DNA of 26,867 nt, taken from NCBI GenBank assembly GCA_964617145.1, contig CAZTVN010000008.1, positions 1 to 26,867 on the forward strand. Reading direction: 5' to 3'. The position numbers and the translations under genes were made by a program. This stretch comes from CAZTVN01 sp964617145 (lineage in GTDB: Bacteria > Patescibacteriota > Gracilibacteria > UBA1369 > JACRIC01). Positions 1 to 6,534 of the stretch are shown here, piece by piece; within the stretch, counting starts at the first letter, position 1; each line of letters starts with the position of its first letter. A model generated the notes under the pieces. It made no database searches and was not told the origin of the DNA. It worked only from the letters and a program-made list of their open reading frames with translations.

Positions 1-55
1 TTTTTCGCTCGAAATGGTAAAATTTCGTTACAACGTTATGTTTTTCAGCACCTCC
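1..55 (-). repeat. End of an IS5-like miniature inverted-repeat element (partial, cut by window edge)
   Basis: The reverse complement of these 55 bases begins GGAGGTGCTGAAAAAC and is identical, over the whole 55 bases, to 26628-26682 near the other end of the window. A complete but diverged relative lies at 3355-3518. The rest of this copy lies left of the window. Its outer end stops about 20 bases before the aroA start, so it may separate aroA from whatever lies upstream. Confidence 0.85.
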
Positions 56-75
56 ATAAAAAATCGACAAAGGTT

Positions 76-1371
76 ATGAAAAAGAAAGAAATCAAACCCG
101 TAACTGAATTCAAACCATTTTCAATCGAAGTACCCGGATCAAAAAGCTACAGTAACCGAGCACTCGTAATTTCCGCCCTCGCTGAAGGGAAAAGTGTATT
201 AAAAAATCTTCCTCTCTGCGATGACACTCTGGTAATAATCCATGCTTTAAAAAATCTAGGAATAAAGATGAGAAAAAACGGAAATGATCTCGAAATTATC
301 GGAAATGGGGGGAGATTTCAAAAACCAAAAAAAACACTCAATGTAGGAAACTCAGGAACAGCAATGAGATTTTTGACAGCGCTACTCACACTCACGGGTT
401 TTAACTCAAAAATAACAGGTATAGAAAGAATGAAAAAAAGACCAATACAAGATCTCGTAGATGCGCTCAATCAACTTGGCGCAAAGGTAAAATGCAAAAA
501 TGGCTGTCCACCAGTCGAAATTATGGAGAAAAAACTTTTGGGAGGAAAAACAACAATAAGTGGAGAATTAAGTAGCCAATTTATCTCTGCTCTGCTCATG
601 TCCGCACCGTATGCAAAAAAACAAATAGAAATCACCGTAGGAAAAAATCTAACATCGGCATCCTACATCGATACAACCATCGATATCATGAAATCTTTCG
701 GTGTTAACCTGGGAAAAAACACAAAAAGCATTACTTATGAAAAGTTTATCATCCGACCAAATCAAAAATACAAAGCAAGAAAATATAATATTCCCATGGA
801 TGCTTCTTCTCTAAGCTATTTTCTGGCTATCGCGGCAATTCATGGAACGAGTGTAAAAGTAAAAAATTTTGAATTTTCTATGCAAGGAGATTTCCAATTC
901 CTAGAAATATTAAAAAAAATGGGATGCGATTATACGTATCAAGGGAAAACTCTCTCATTTTTCGGAACAAAAAAACTATTGGCACTTGGGGATATCAATG
1001 TAAGCACCATGCCTGATAGCGCCATGACTTTGAGTATGGTATGCGCATGTAGTAAGGGGAAAAACCATCTTACAGGATTAAAAAGTCTTCGGTTTAAAGA
1101 GACAGATCGCTTAAATGCCCTTGAAACGGAATTACAAAAAATCGGGTGTAGAGTGAAAAAAACGGATTCAAGCCTAGAGATAGATGGAGACAAATCACAT
1201 TTGCACGGAGCCACGATCGAAACCTACTGCGACCATAGAATGGCAATGTGTTTTGCAGTTTTAGGAACTTTCATTAAAGGAATAAAAATCAAAGATCCTG
1301 ACTGTGTAGCAAAAACCTATCCAAATTTCTGGAAAGATCTTGCAAAGATTGGCATCACATTTATATCATGA
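76..1371 (+). CDS. aroA: 3-phosphoshikimate 1-carboxyvinyltransferase (EPSP synthase)
   Basis: Catalyses transfer of enolpyruvate from PEP to shikimate-3-phosphate, the sixth step of the shikimate pathway, in the cytoplasm. The 431-residue length is normal for the family. Seen in the sequence: the N-terminal substrate loop PGSKSYSNR (Lys-Ser and Arg of the active site), the PEP-site motif NVGNSGTAMRF, the catalytic Asp in MPDSAMT, the Glu in RFKETDRL, DHRMAM, and the C-terminal Lys in CVAKTYPNFW. The position equivalent to E. coli Pro101, just after GTAMR, is Phe; the glyphosate-relevant Gly and Thr are kept. The ATG is preceded only by a weak AAGG. The TGA stop overlaps the ATG of the next gene (ATGA), so the two are probably translationally coupled and form an aromatic-pathway pair. 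Confidence 0.95.
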   Translation: MKKKEIKPVTEFKPFSIEVPGSKSYSNRALVISALAEGKSVLKNLPLCDDTLVIIHALKNLGIKMRKNGNDLEIIGNGGRFQKPKKTLNVGNSGTAMRFLTALLTLTGFNSKITGIERMKKRPIQDLVDALNQLGAKVKCKNGCPPVEIMEKKLLGGKTTISGELSSQFISALLMSAPYAKKQIEITVGKNLTSASYIDTTIDIMKSFGVNLGKNTKSITYEKFIIRPNQKYKARKYNIPMDASSLSYFLAIAAIHGTSVKVKNFEFSMQGDFQFLEILKKMGCDYTYQGKTLSFFGTKKLLALGDINVSTMPDSAMTLSMVCACSKGKNHLTGLKSLRFKETDRLNALETELQKIGCRVKKTDSSLEIDGDKSHLHGATIETYCDHRMAMCFAVLGTFIKGIKIKDPDCVAKTYPNFWKDLAKIGITFIS

Positions 1372-3200
1372 ATATCATCTTAACAGGTATGAGGGGAACA
1401 GGGAAAACAACCATTGGTCGCTTGATCGCAAAATCTCTGAAAAAACCGTTTGTGGACATGGACGAAATGATTGAAAAAGAAAACGGCGAAAAAATCAAAG
1501 ATATAGTGGCTAAGAAAGGTTGGAAATATTTCCGAAATCTCGAAAAAAAACTAGCTTTAAAATTATCGCATCTCGATAATTACGTTATTTCAACAGGAGG
1601 AGGAACATTAATGGATCCAGAAAATGCAAAACATCTGAAGCAAAACGGAAAAATAATCCTACTAACCTGTGATCTCAAAACTCTCAAAAAACGTATAGAA
1701 AAATCCAAAAACCGCCCATCGCTGATAAAAAGAAAAAATTTTTTAGAAGAAATCGAGACAATATGGAAAAAAAGAAAACCAATATATGAAAAAATCGCCG
1801 ATATGAGGATTAAAACAAACAGCAGAAGCACTAAGGAAATAAGTCAAACAATTTTATTTAATCTAAAACAGAAAAACATTATGTATACGGATTATCTCAT
1901 CATTGGGTCAGGAATCGCAGGGCTTAATTTCGCTCTCAATGCGGCAAAAAAAAGTAAAATCCTCATCGTAACAAAGAAAAAAACCGCTGAGGCGAGTACA
2001 AATTACGCTCAAGGTGGAATAGCCGCGGTGCTCGCACAAACAGATAATTCAAAAAAACACATTCAGGACACGCTTCAAGCAGGAGCTTTTCATAACGACC
2101 AAAAAGCGGTTGAATTTATGGTAAAACATTCAACTGAAGCCATTTACAAGCTCATAGAAAGAGGCGTTCCTTTTGCTACAAATGAGGAAGGAAAACTGCT
2201 CTTAACCAGAGAAGGAGGACATACAGAAAAAAGGATTGCTTTTGTTGGGGATTATACTGGGCGTGAAATTGAAAAAACACTGGTAGAGAAAGCTAAAAAA
2301 AATCCAAATATCACCATCCTCGAACATTCCATCGCCATACAACTTCTTACAAAAAATAAAATATGCTTTGGTGCCCACATACTTCGAAAGGAAAAAATTG
2401 AAACCATCTACGCGACTTCGACTATTCTTGGAACAGGAGGGCTTGGGCACATCTATAAATACACGACAAATCCTGCCATTGCTACTGGCGATGGACTGAA
2501 ACTCGCTCTTGAAGCAGGATGCAAGTTTAAGGATCTCGAGTTTATCCAGTTTCATCCAACAGCTCTCAATGTCAAAGGTGCCCCAAAATTTCTCATATCA
2601 GAAGCAGTTCGTGGAGAAGGAGCAATCTTAAAAAATGCTCAAAAAAAACGTTTTATGCTTCAATACCATAAAATGGCTGAACTCGCACCTCGTGATATCG
2701 TTGCAAGAGCCATATTTGAAGAAGAAAAAAAAGGTCCAGTATATCTCGATATCACCCATAAAAATGCGAAAGAAATAAAATTGCGATTTCCTCAAATTTA
2801 TCAAAAACTTATAAAATACGATCTTGATCTGACAAAAGATCTCATCCCGATTTCACCGGCAGCACATTACTCATGTGGAGGAATTAAAGTGAACTTAAAA
2901 GGCGAAACCGGCATTAAAAATCTTTTCGCCTTTGGCGAAGTCGCCTGCACCGGTGTACACGGCGCGAACCGACTCGCCTCAAATTCTCTTCTCGAAGCCC
3001 TTGTTTTCAGCGAACAAATTTTAAAAAATGTTCCAAAAAAAACACTCACCAAAATACCAACATTCTCGAATCCAAAATTTACAAATCTTTCTATTGCTCA
3101 AAAGAAAAAACTGGAAAAAATCAAAAAAGAAATCCAACAAATTATGTGGGATAAAGTAGGCATTAAAATTACTCAAAAAAATCGAAAAAAAACTCCCTAA
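1368..3200 (+). CDS. aroK-nadB: Shikimate kinase - L-aspartate oxidase fusion, C-terminus lost by frameshift
   Basis: Residues 1 to ~168 are a shikimate kinase: P-loop GMRGTGKTT (7-15), shikimate-binding FVDMDE, FRNLE and STGGGT, the lid motif NRPSL, and the adenine-loop KRKPIYEKIA. Residue 172 is a Met at the expected start of a NadB protein, which follows in the same frame with no stop between: FAD-binding YLIIGSGIAGLN, TNYAQGGIAA, FIQFHPTAL, SEAVRGEGA, LAPRDIVARA and the C-terminal FAD motif HGANRLASNSLLEAL. NadB oxidises aspartate to iminoaspartate for quinolinate/NAD synthesis. The internal Met has no ribosome binding site, so either a true two-domain protein or re-initiation is possible. 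The frame ends early at 3200; the missing family C-terminus is readable in another frame (3181-3327). Both halves are recognised with confidence; whether the product is one polypeptide is not known. Confidence 0.9.
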   Translation: MNIILTGMRGTGKTTIGRLIAKSLKKPFVDMDEMIEKENGEKIKDIVAKKGWKYFRNLEKKLALKLSHLDNYVISTGGGTLMDPENAKHLKQNGKIILLTCDLKTLKKRIEKSKNRPSLIKRKNFLEEIETIWKKRKPIYEKIADMRIKTNSRSTKEISQTILFNLKQKNIMYTDYLIIGSGIAGLNFALNAAKKSKILIVTKKKTAEASTNYAQGGIAAVLAQTDNSKKHIQDTLQAGAFHNDQKAVEFMVKHSTEAIYKLIERGVPFATNEEGKLLLTREGGHTEKRIAFVGDYTGREIEKTLVEKAKKNPNITILEHSIAIQLLTKNKICFGAHILRKEKIETIYATSTILGTGGLGHIYKYTTNPAIATGDGLKLALEAGCKFKDLEFIQFHPTALNVKGAPKFLISEAVRGEGAILKNAQKKRFMLQYHKMAELAPRDIVARAIFEEEKKGPVYLDITHKNAKEIKLRFPQIYQKLIKYDLDLTKDLIPISPAAHYSCGGIKVNLKGETGIKNLFAFGEVACTGVHGANRLASNSLLEALVFSEQILKNVPKKTLTKIPTFSNPKFTNLSIAQKKKLEKIKKEIQQIMWDKVGIKITQKNRKKTP

Positions 3201-3327
3201 AAAAAGAATAACAAATGTCGAAATACACGAATTAGAAAGCATATTCTATGCAGGGAAACTTGTAACGGAGGCCGCTCTAAAACGAAAAAAAAGTCTTGGA
3301 AGCCACATGGTTAAAAACGATTCCTGA
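3181..3327 (+). pseudogene. nadB: Out-of-frame C-terminal tail of nadB
   Basis: Dropping one A from the A7 run at 3175-3181 moves the upstream frame onto this one. It then reads about 48 residues ending TGA, including ELESIFYAGKLVTEAALKRK and KSLGSHMVKND. This matches the conserved end of L-aspartate oxidases, where a helix with EA-x-RxESRGxHxRxD follows the MWxxVGI segment; MWDKVGI sits just upstream in the other frame. With the tail restored, the NadB part would be about 481 residues, a plausible if slightly short family length. The shift may be a real mutation, a homopolymer sequencing error, or a site of slippage; the sequence alone cannot decide. Confidence 0.85.
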
Positions 3328-3354
3328 TTGCTTAACCAAAATTGCAGTAGCTAA

Positions 3355-3518
3355 GGAGGTGCTGAAAAACTATGTTACTGAACGAAAATTACAAATTTCG
3401 AGCGAAAACTTTGAAGGCCGACGAAGCTGTATCAGGGCTAGATACGTCGATCAGGCCTGAAAAATTTGCAGCCAAAATTTATAATTTTTTAGTAGGAAGA
3501 TAATTTTTCAGACCCTCC
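3355..3518 (+). repeat. Complete IS5-like MITE with inverted termini and CTAA flanks
   Basis: The left end reads GGAGGTGCTGAAAAACTATG. The right end, reverse complemented, reads GGAGGGTCTGAAAAATTATC, which is 16 of 20 matching. Both flanks carry CTAA (3351-3354 and 3519-3522), consistent with a 4-bp target duplication of YTAR type as used by IS5-group elements, whose ends start similarly (GGAAGGTGCGAA). The middle contains an imperfect stem, CGACG...CGTCG. No coding capacity for a transposase. It lies between convergent nadB and prfA and shares its left end and interior pieces with the copies at 1-55 and 26628-26867. Confidence 0.75.
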
Positions 3519-3556
3519 CTAAGATAATTTTTCCGAATATTCCTCAAACCACCTCT

Positions 3557-4615
3557 TCACTTTAAAAGTCTCGCTTGATCTTCCGTAGCCAATTTTTCAA
3601 CAATATCATCAATTTTTCCATCCATAATAGCCGAAATATTATTCCAACTCATTTTAATTCGATGATCAGTAACACGATCTTGAGGGAAATTATATGTTCG
3701 AATTTTTTCTGAACGATCACCCGTGCCAATTTGAGAAAGTCTTTGCTCACCGCGTTCCTTTGCACGTCTTTCTTCTTCAATGACATAAAGACGTGAGCGA
3801 AGAACGGACAAACCCTTCTGTTTATTTTTAAGTTGAGACTTCTCATCCTGACAACTCACAACAAGCCCTGTGGGGATATGAGTGATACGCACAGCCGAAT
3901 CAGTCGTATTCACACTCTGCCCGCCCGGGCCACTCGATCGAAAAACATCAATTTTAAGATCACTGTCTTTAAGTTGAATATCAAGTTCTTCGGCTTCTGG
4001 TAAGACTGCAACTGTTACCGCTGAAGTATGAATACGCCCCTGACTTTCGGTAACAGGAATTCTTTGAACGCGATGAACACCACTTTCATATTTCATTCTT
4101 CCATAAGATCCATTGCCTCTTAAGTAAAAAATAATTTCTTTCACTCCTCCCGTATCAGACTCACTTTTACTCACAAACTCAACTTTCAAACCACTTTCCT
4201 CAGCGAAACGCATATACATTCGAGCAAGTTCTGATGCAAAAAGAGCAGCTTCTTCGCCACCAGTGCCCGCACGAATTTCCATAATACAATCTTTTTGATC
4301 AGAGGGATCTTTAGGAAGCAAAGCAATCTTCAAATTTTCTTCAAGTTCAATCTTTTTCTTACGAGCTGATTCAAGCTCAATTTCCGCCATTTCACGAAAT
4401 TCTTTATCGCTTTCAGTACGCAAAATTTCCAAAGAACCAGAAATATCCGATTCAACTTTTTTCAAATCACGAAAAAAATCAACAATGGGAAAAATCTCCG
4501 ACCTTCGTCTCATAAGTTTCAAATACTCATCTTGACGAGTAAAAATAGTGGGATCAGAAATCTTTTCTTCAATCTCAAGAAATTCGCTTTCAATTTTTTG
4601 AAGTTTGTCAATCAT
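3557..4615 (-). CDS. prfA: Peptide chain release factor 1 (RF1)
   Basis: Reads UAA and UAG stop codons in the ribosomal A site and triggers peptide release. The 352-residue length is typical. The catalytic GGQ loop is present (RSSGPGGQSVNTTDSAVR). The stop-codon recognition tripeptide is P-x-T (PVT in RIPVTESQGR), the RF1 form rather than the SPF of RF2. The GTGGEEAALFA segment is also conserved in class I release factors. The ATG overlaps the TGA of prmC by ATGA (4612-4615), implying translational coupling with the methyltransferase that modifies the GGQ glutamine. Since several genes here end with TGA, an RF2 gene should exist elsewhere in the genome. Confidence 0.95.
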   Translation of the reverse strand: MIDKLQKIESEFLEIEEKISDPTIFTRQDEYLKLMRRRSEIFPIVDFFRDLKKVESDISGSLEILRTESDKEFREMAEIELESARKKKIELEENLKIALLPKDPSDQKDCIMEIRAGTGGEEAALFASELARMYMRFAEESGLKVEFVSKSESDTGGVKEIIFYLRGNGSYGRMKYESGVHRVQRIPVTESQGRIHTSAVTVAVLPEAEELDIQLKDSDLKIDVFRSSGPGGQSVNTTDSAVRITHIPTGLVVSCQDEKSQLKNKQKGLSVLRSRLYVIEEERRAKERGEQRLSQIGTGDRSEKIRTYNFPQDRVTDHRIKMSWNNISAIMDGKIDDIVEKLATEDQARLLK

Positions 4616-5466
4616 AAAAACTTTACAATAAACATTCTATCAAAACCACTCAAATCTTGCCGTAAAAAAATATCAGAAAATGGAAAAAATGCATAAAGTT
4701 CACGCAAAATGTCAAATCCTTGAGTCGAGCCAATCTCACCGATTAAAAATCGAGGTTGATGTCGCTTTCCTACAATTTGAGAAAAAAGTTCTCGATAATA
4801 AAAAAGTCCATCTTTTCCACCGAAGAGAGCTCTATTTGGTTCATACTCATAAGTGGATTGAGAAACAAAGGAGTAAATTTCAGTACCAATATAAGGAAGA
4901 TTGGCAACGATGATATCAAAAGATTCTCTCTCAAGTCCTTCCAAAAGATTATTTTGGAGAGGAAAAACCTTATCAGAAAGCTGAAATCGATGAATATTTT
5001 TTTCACAAACTTTAAGCGCATCAAAACATACGTCAAGAGCAGTAATACGAAAATTATCAAACTTTTGACGAAGGTTAAAAGCGAGAGAAATAGCGATATT
5101 GCCAGAGCCGGTGCCAACATCAACGATATGAAAACCACTCTTAAAAGAAAATTTTAAAATTTCATCAACAAGAAGTTCCGTTTCCGGCCGCGGAATAAGG
5201 ACTCTTCGATCGACATAAAAGTCTAATCCATAAAATTGTTTTTCTCCAAGAAGATAAGCAAGAGGTTCCCCTTGTTGCAAACGATGAAAAAATCGATAAA
5301 ATTTTTGGATCACATGAGAAGAAAGTCTTTCCTGATAACTCACAAAAAGCCTTTCACGGCTTATATTCAAAACATGGGCAAGCAAAAGTTCGCATTCCAA
5401 ATAAGAAACACACTCTTTCGATTTGGCCACGGAAGAGGATCTTTGAATAAGTTCGGTCACAAGCAT
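4612..5466 (-). CDS. prmC: Release factor glutamine N5-methyltransferase
   Basis: SAM-dependent enzyme that methylates the glutamine of the GGQ motif in release factors. The 284-residue length is normal. It has an N-terminal helical domain (about 1-80, containing YLECELLLAHVL and RFFHRLQQGEPLAYLLGE), then a Rossmann methyltransferase fold with motif I VDVGTGSGNIAISLAF and the acidic post-motif ALDVCFDAL. The catalytic tetrapeptide is NLPY (near residue 188) rather than the usual NPPY. It is followed by the expected YEPNRALFGGKDGL. The gene overlaps prfA by four bases. The start ATG has no Shine-Dalgarno sequence and lies directly downstream of a decayed repeat. Confidence 0.92.
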   Translation of the reverse strand: MLVTELIQRSSSVAKSKECVSYLECELLLAHVLNISRERLFVSYQERLSSHVIQKFYRFFHRLQQGEPLAYLLGEKQFYGLDFYVDRRVLIPRPETELLVDEILKFSFKSGFHIVDVGTGSGNIAISLAFNLRQKFDNFRITALDVCFDALKVCEKNIHRFQLSDKVFPLQNNLLEGLERESFDIIVANLPYIGTEIYSFVSQSTYEYEPNRALFGGKDGLFYYRELFSQIVGKRHQPRFLIGEIGSTQGFDILRELYAFFPFSDIFLRQDLSGFDRMFIVKFL

Positions 5467-5474
5467 AAGAACGT

Positions 5475-5509
5475 CTAAAAAACTATGTTGCTTAACAAAA
5501 TTTGCAATT
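5475..5509 (+). repeat. Decayed relic of the IS5-like MITE end
   Basis: The segment starting CTAAAAAACTATGTTGCTTA matches the left end of the 3355 element from position 3363 (CTGAAAAACTATGTTACTGA), with an exact 12-base core AAAAACTATGTT. Roughly three quarters of the aligned bases are the same. The GGAGG tip and the far end are not recognisable. It sits nine bases before the prmC start codon and overlaps the hairpin that may terminate rpsU. Confidence 0.45.
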
Positions 5510-5516
5510 GTTTAGC
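5477..5516 (-). terminator. Possible rho-independent terminator of rpsU
   Basis: On the minus strand, downstream of rpsU, the arms GCTAAACAA and TTGTTAAGC (5490-5516) pair with one mismatch around a nine-base loop. Seven bases later there is a run of six T (5477-5482). The stem is AT-rich and the T run is displaced, so this is a weak call. The same bases also include the MITE relic. Confidence 0.35.
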
Positions 5517-5555
5517 AGGGCTTTAAGATAATCTTTCTTAAGATTCCCATAATTT

Positions 5556-5759
5556 CTAGTAAAATTGCTCTTGTGTTCGCTTCTTTCGGTAATACTCTCG
5601 CTTTATCGCTTTAGCGCGAACTTTGCTTTTTGACGGTTTCCTTAAATAAAACATGCGTTCTTTCATAAGCGACAAAAGCCTACTTTGTTGCACTTGAGAA
5701 GAAAAACGTTGAAAAAAACGCTCTTGAGATTCTTTTTCTTTTTTACGGACACGGATCAT
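5556..5759 (-). CDS. rpsU: Small ribosomal subunit protein bS21
   Basis: A 67-residue, strongly basic protein of the 30S platform, next to the anti-Shine-Dalgarno end of 16S rRNA. It begins MIRVRKKEKESQERFFQRF and continues with the family pattern of short basic helices (SRLLSLMKERMFYLRKPS, KAIKREYYRKKR). The start is fixed by a perfect AAGGAGGTGAT upstream, the only strong Shine-Dalgarno sequence seen before any gene here. A promoter and a dyad lie just upstream. The gene is followed by prmC and prfA on the same strand after about 90 bases. Confidence 0.9.
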   Translation of the reverse strand: MIRVRKKEKESQERFFQRFSSQVQQSRLLSLMKERMFYLRKPSKSKVRAKAIKREYYRKKRTQEQFY

Positions 5760-5765
5760 AAAATA

Positions 5766-5776
5766 ATCACCTCCTT
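5766..5776 (-). promoter_or_regulatory. Exceptionally strong Shine-Dalgarno sequence of rpsU
   Basis: The minus strand reads AAGGAGGTGAT, an 11-base complement of the canonical bacterial 16S 3' end (GAUCACCUCCUU). The GGAGG core ends 10 bases before the ATG. Every other gene start in the window has at most AAGG or GGG upstream, or nothing. Confidence 0.85.
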
Positions 5777-5787
5777 GAAAATAAATA

Positions 5788-5813
5788 ATTTTAGCAACTT
5801 CAAGTGCTAAAAT
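5788..5813 (-). promoter_or_regulatory. Dyad / leader hairpin upstream of rpsU
   Basis: A perfect 9-bp inverted repeat, ATTTTAGCA and TGCTAAAAT, separated by 8 bases. It touches the proposed -10 box and the likely transcription start, and lies 12 bases upstream of the Shine-Dalgarno sequence. It could be an operator or a leader hairpin. The sequence does not decide between these. Confidence 0.55.
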
Positions 5814-5839
5814 AGTAGCTTACGAAAAAGAAAAGTCAA
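5812..5839 (-). promoter_or_regulatory. Probable promoter of rpsU
   Basis: On the minus strand: -35 TTGACT (5834-5839), a 16-base spacer, then -10 TACTAT (5812-5817). The 5' leader would be about 45-50 bases. Confidence 0.5.
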
Positions 5840-5850
5840 TGGCATCTGCA

Positions 5851-6064
5851 GTAAGTGGTCACAATGATAAAAAGCGGGCGGGGCGTTTCCCTTTCGTCCT
5901 GCCTCCGCATTGACCGTCCATCCGCTCATTTCTTCTGATAACGCGATTGGCAGACGCGTTATCAGATAGTCACTCGCGGAGACGGTTCCCAATTGCTCGG
6001 CAATGTCCTTAAGGGAAAGCCCCGCCCACTTTTTTACCCCCGTTGATTCCTTGTGAGCAGTTAC
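5851..6064. mobile_element. GC-rich 214-bp MITE with GTAA-type ends and 8-bp direct repeats
   Basis: The 8-base direct repeat CATCTGCA flanks it at 5843-5850 and 6065-6072. The ends are inverted repeats, GTAAGTGGTCACAA on the left and GTAACTGCTCACAA on the right when reverse complemented (12 of 14). Further inside, AAAAGCGGGCGGGGC...TTTCCCTT pairs with AAGGGAAAGCCCCGCCCACTTTT, and the centre is a perfect 9-bp hairpin, GATAACGCG/CGCGTTATC (5937-5963). It is far more GC-rich than its surroundings. GTAA ends plus 8-bp duplications are features known for the IS66 family, so an IS66-like transposase could have mobilised it; that link is inference. A structured non-coding RNA is the alternative. 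Confidence 0.75.
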
Positions 6065-6211
6065 CATCTGCAAAGCTCGCCAAAGCTGCAAAGCTCACTT
6101 CGCTCAAACATTTGGATTTTTCAAAGCTCGACTCATCTCATTTTGGCTACCAAAGAACCCCAATAGCTTTTTAAAAGTACCTATGCCATAAAAACTTTGT
6201 GTGCACAGGCC
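6065..6211. other. Intergenic stretch with short direct repeats
   Basis: No convincing gene. CTGCAAAGCTC occurs at 6068-6078 and again at 6087-6097, with a further TCAAAGCTCGACTC near 6122. The first repeat partly overlaps the right-hand direct repeat of the GC-rich element, so it could be debris of earlier insertions. Confidence 0.4.
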
Positions 6212-6478
6212 CTAGATATTTTTCGCCTTCATACCAAACTCTTCTAAAACTCTCATAACATCCGGACTAAAAGCATATACCTGATCATTTTTTACTTCAA
6301 TAAGAGCATAATTCAAATATTCATCCCCCAAATCTTCTTCGATAAGATACAGGCCATTTTTCTGTTTAATCAAAGAATACGACCATTTCGGATGTTGGTT
6401 GAGTCGCTTCAAAAGAGATTGCAATTGCTTAAAAGAACCAAAACAAAGGGCATTATTATGAGAAGGAGACGATCGCAT
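6212..6478 (-). CDS. Small hypothetical protein with its own promoter
   Basis: An 88-residue protein starting MRSSPSHNNALCFGSF. I do not recognise a family. It has a helical basic N-terminal part (FKQLQSLLKRLNQHP), a probable beta section (WSYSLIKQKNGLYLIEEDL and YALIEVKNDQVYAFSPDV), and a helical acidic end (MRVLEEFGM). There is no signal peptide or membrane segment. A TTG lies one codon upstream of the ATG; the ATG at 6478 is preferred. A near-consensus promoter at 6506-6534 gives a leader of about 20 bases, which supports a real gene. It sits between rpsU and gyrB on the same strand as both. Confidence 0.6.
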   Translation of the reverse strand: MRSSPSHNNALCFGSFKQLQSLLKRLNQHPKWSYSLIKQKNGLYLIEEDLGDEYLNYALIEVKNDQVYAFSPDVMRVLEEFGMKAKNI

Positions 6479-6505
6479 CAAAAGAAAGTTTCAAAATATC
6501 ACCCT

Positions 6506-6534
6506 ATTATAACACTTTTTTCTTTAAATATCAA
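6506..6534 (-). promoter_or_regulatory. Promoter of the 88-residue gene, inside the gyrB end
   Basis: On the minus strand: -35 TTGATA (6529-6534), a 17-base spacer and -10 TATAAT (6506-6511). The -35 box lies within the last codons of gyrB. Confidence 0.65.

Noticed and set aside
4756..5157. Long plus-strand open frame inside prmC
   Set aside because: It is antisense to a fully conserved prmC and has no promoter or family features.
5937..5963. GATAACGCG...CGCGTTATC considered as an integron attC site
   Set aside because: The required RYYYAAC/GTTRRRY core sites are not present, and no cassette or integrase is nearby.
5847..6072. The GC-rich hairpin considered as 6S RNA or SRP RNA
   Set aside because: The SRP conserved loop bases are absent, and the flanking direct repeats plus GTAA inverted ends are better explained by an inserted element; not fully excluded.
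5807..6091. A 94-codon open frame on the minus strand between rpsU and the small gene
   Set aside because: It starts with TTG without a ribosome binding site, covers both arms of the GC-rich palindromic element and both direct repeats, and resembles no family; the openness is explained by the palindrome's composition.
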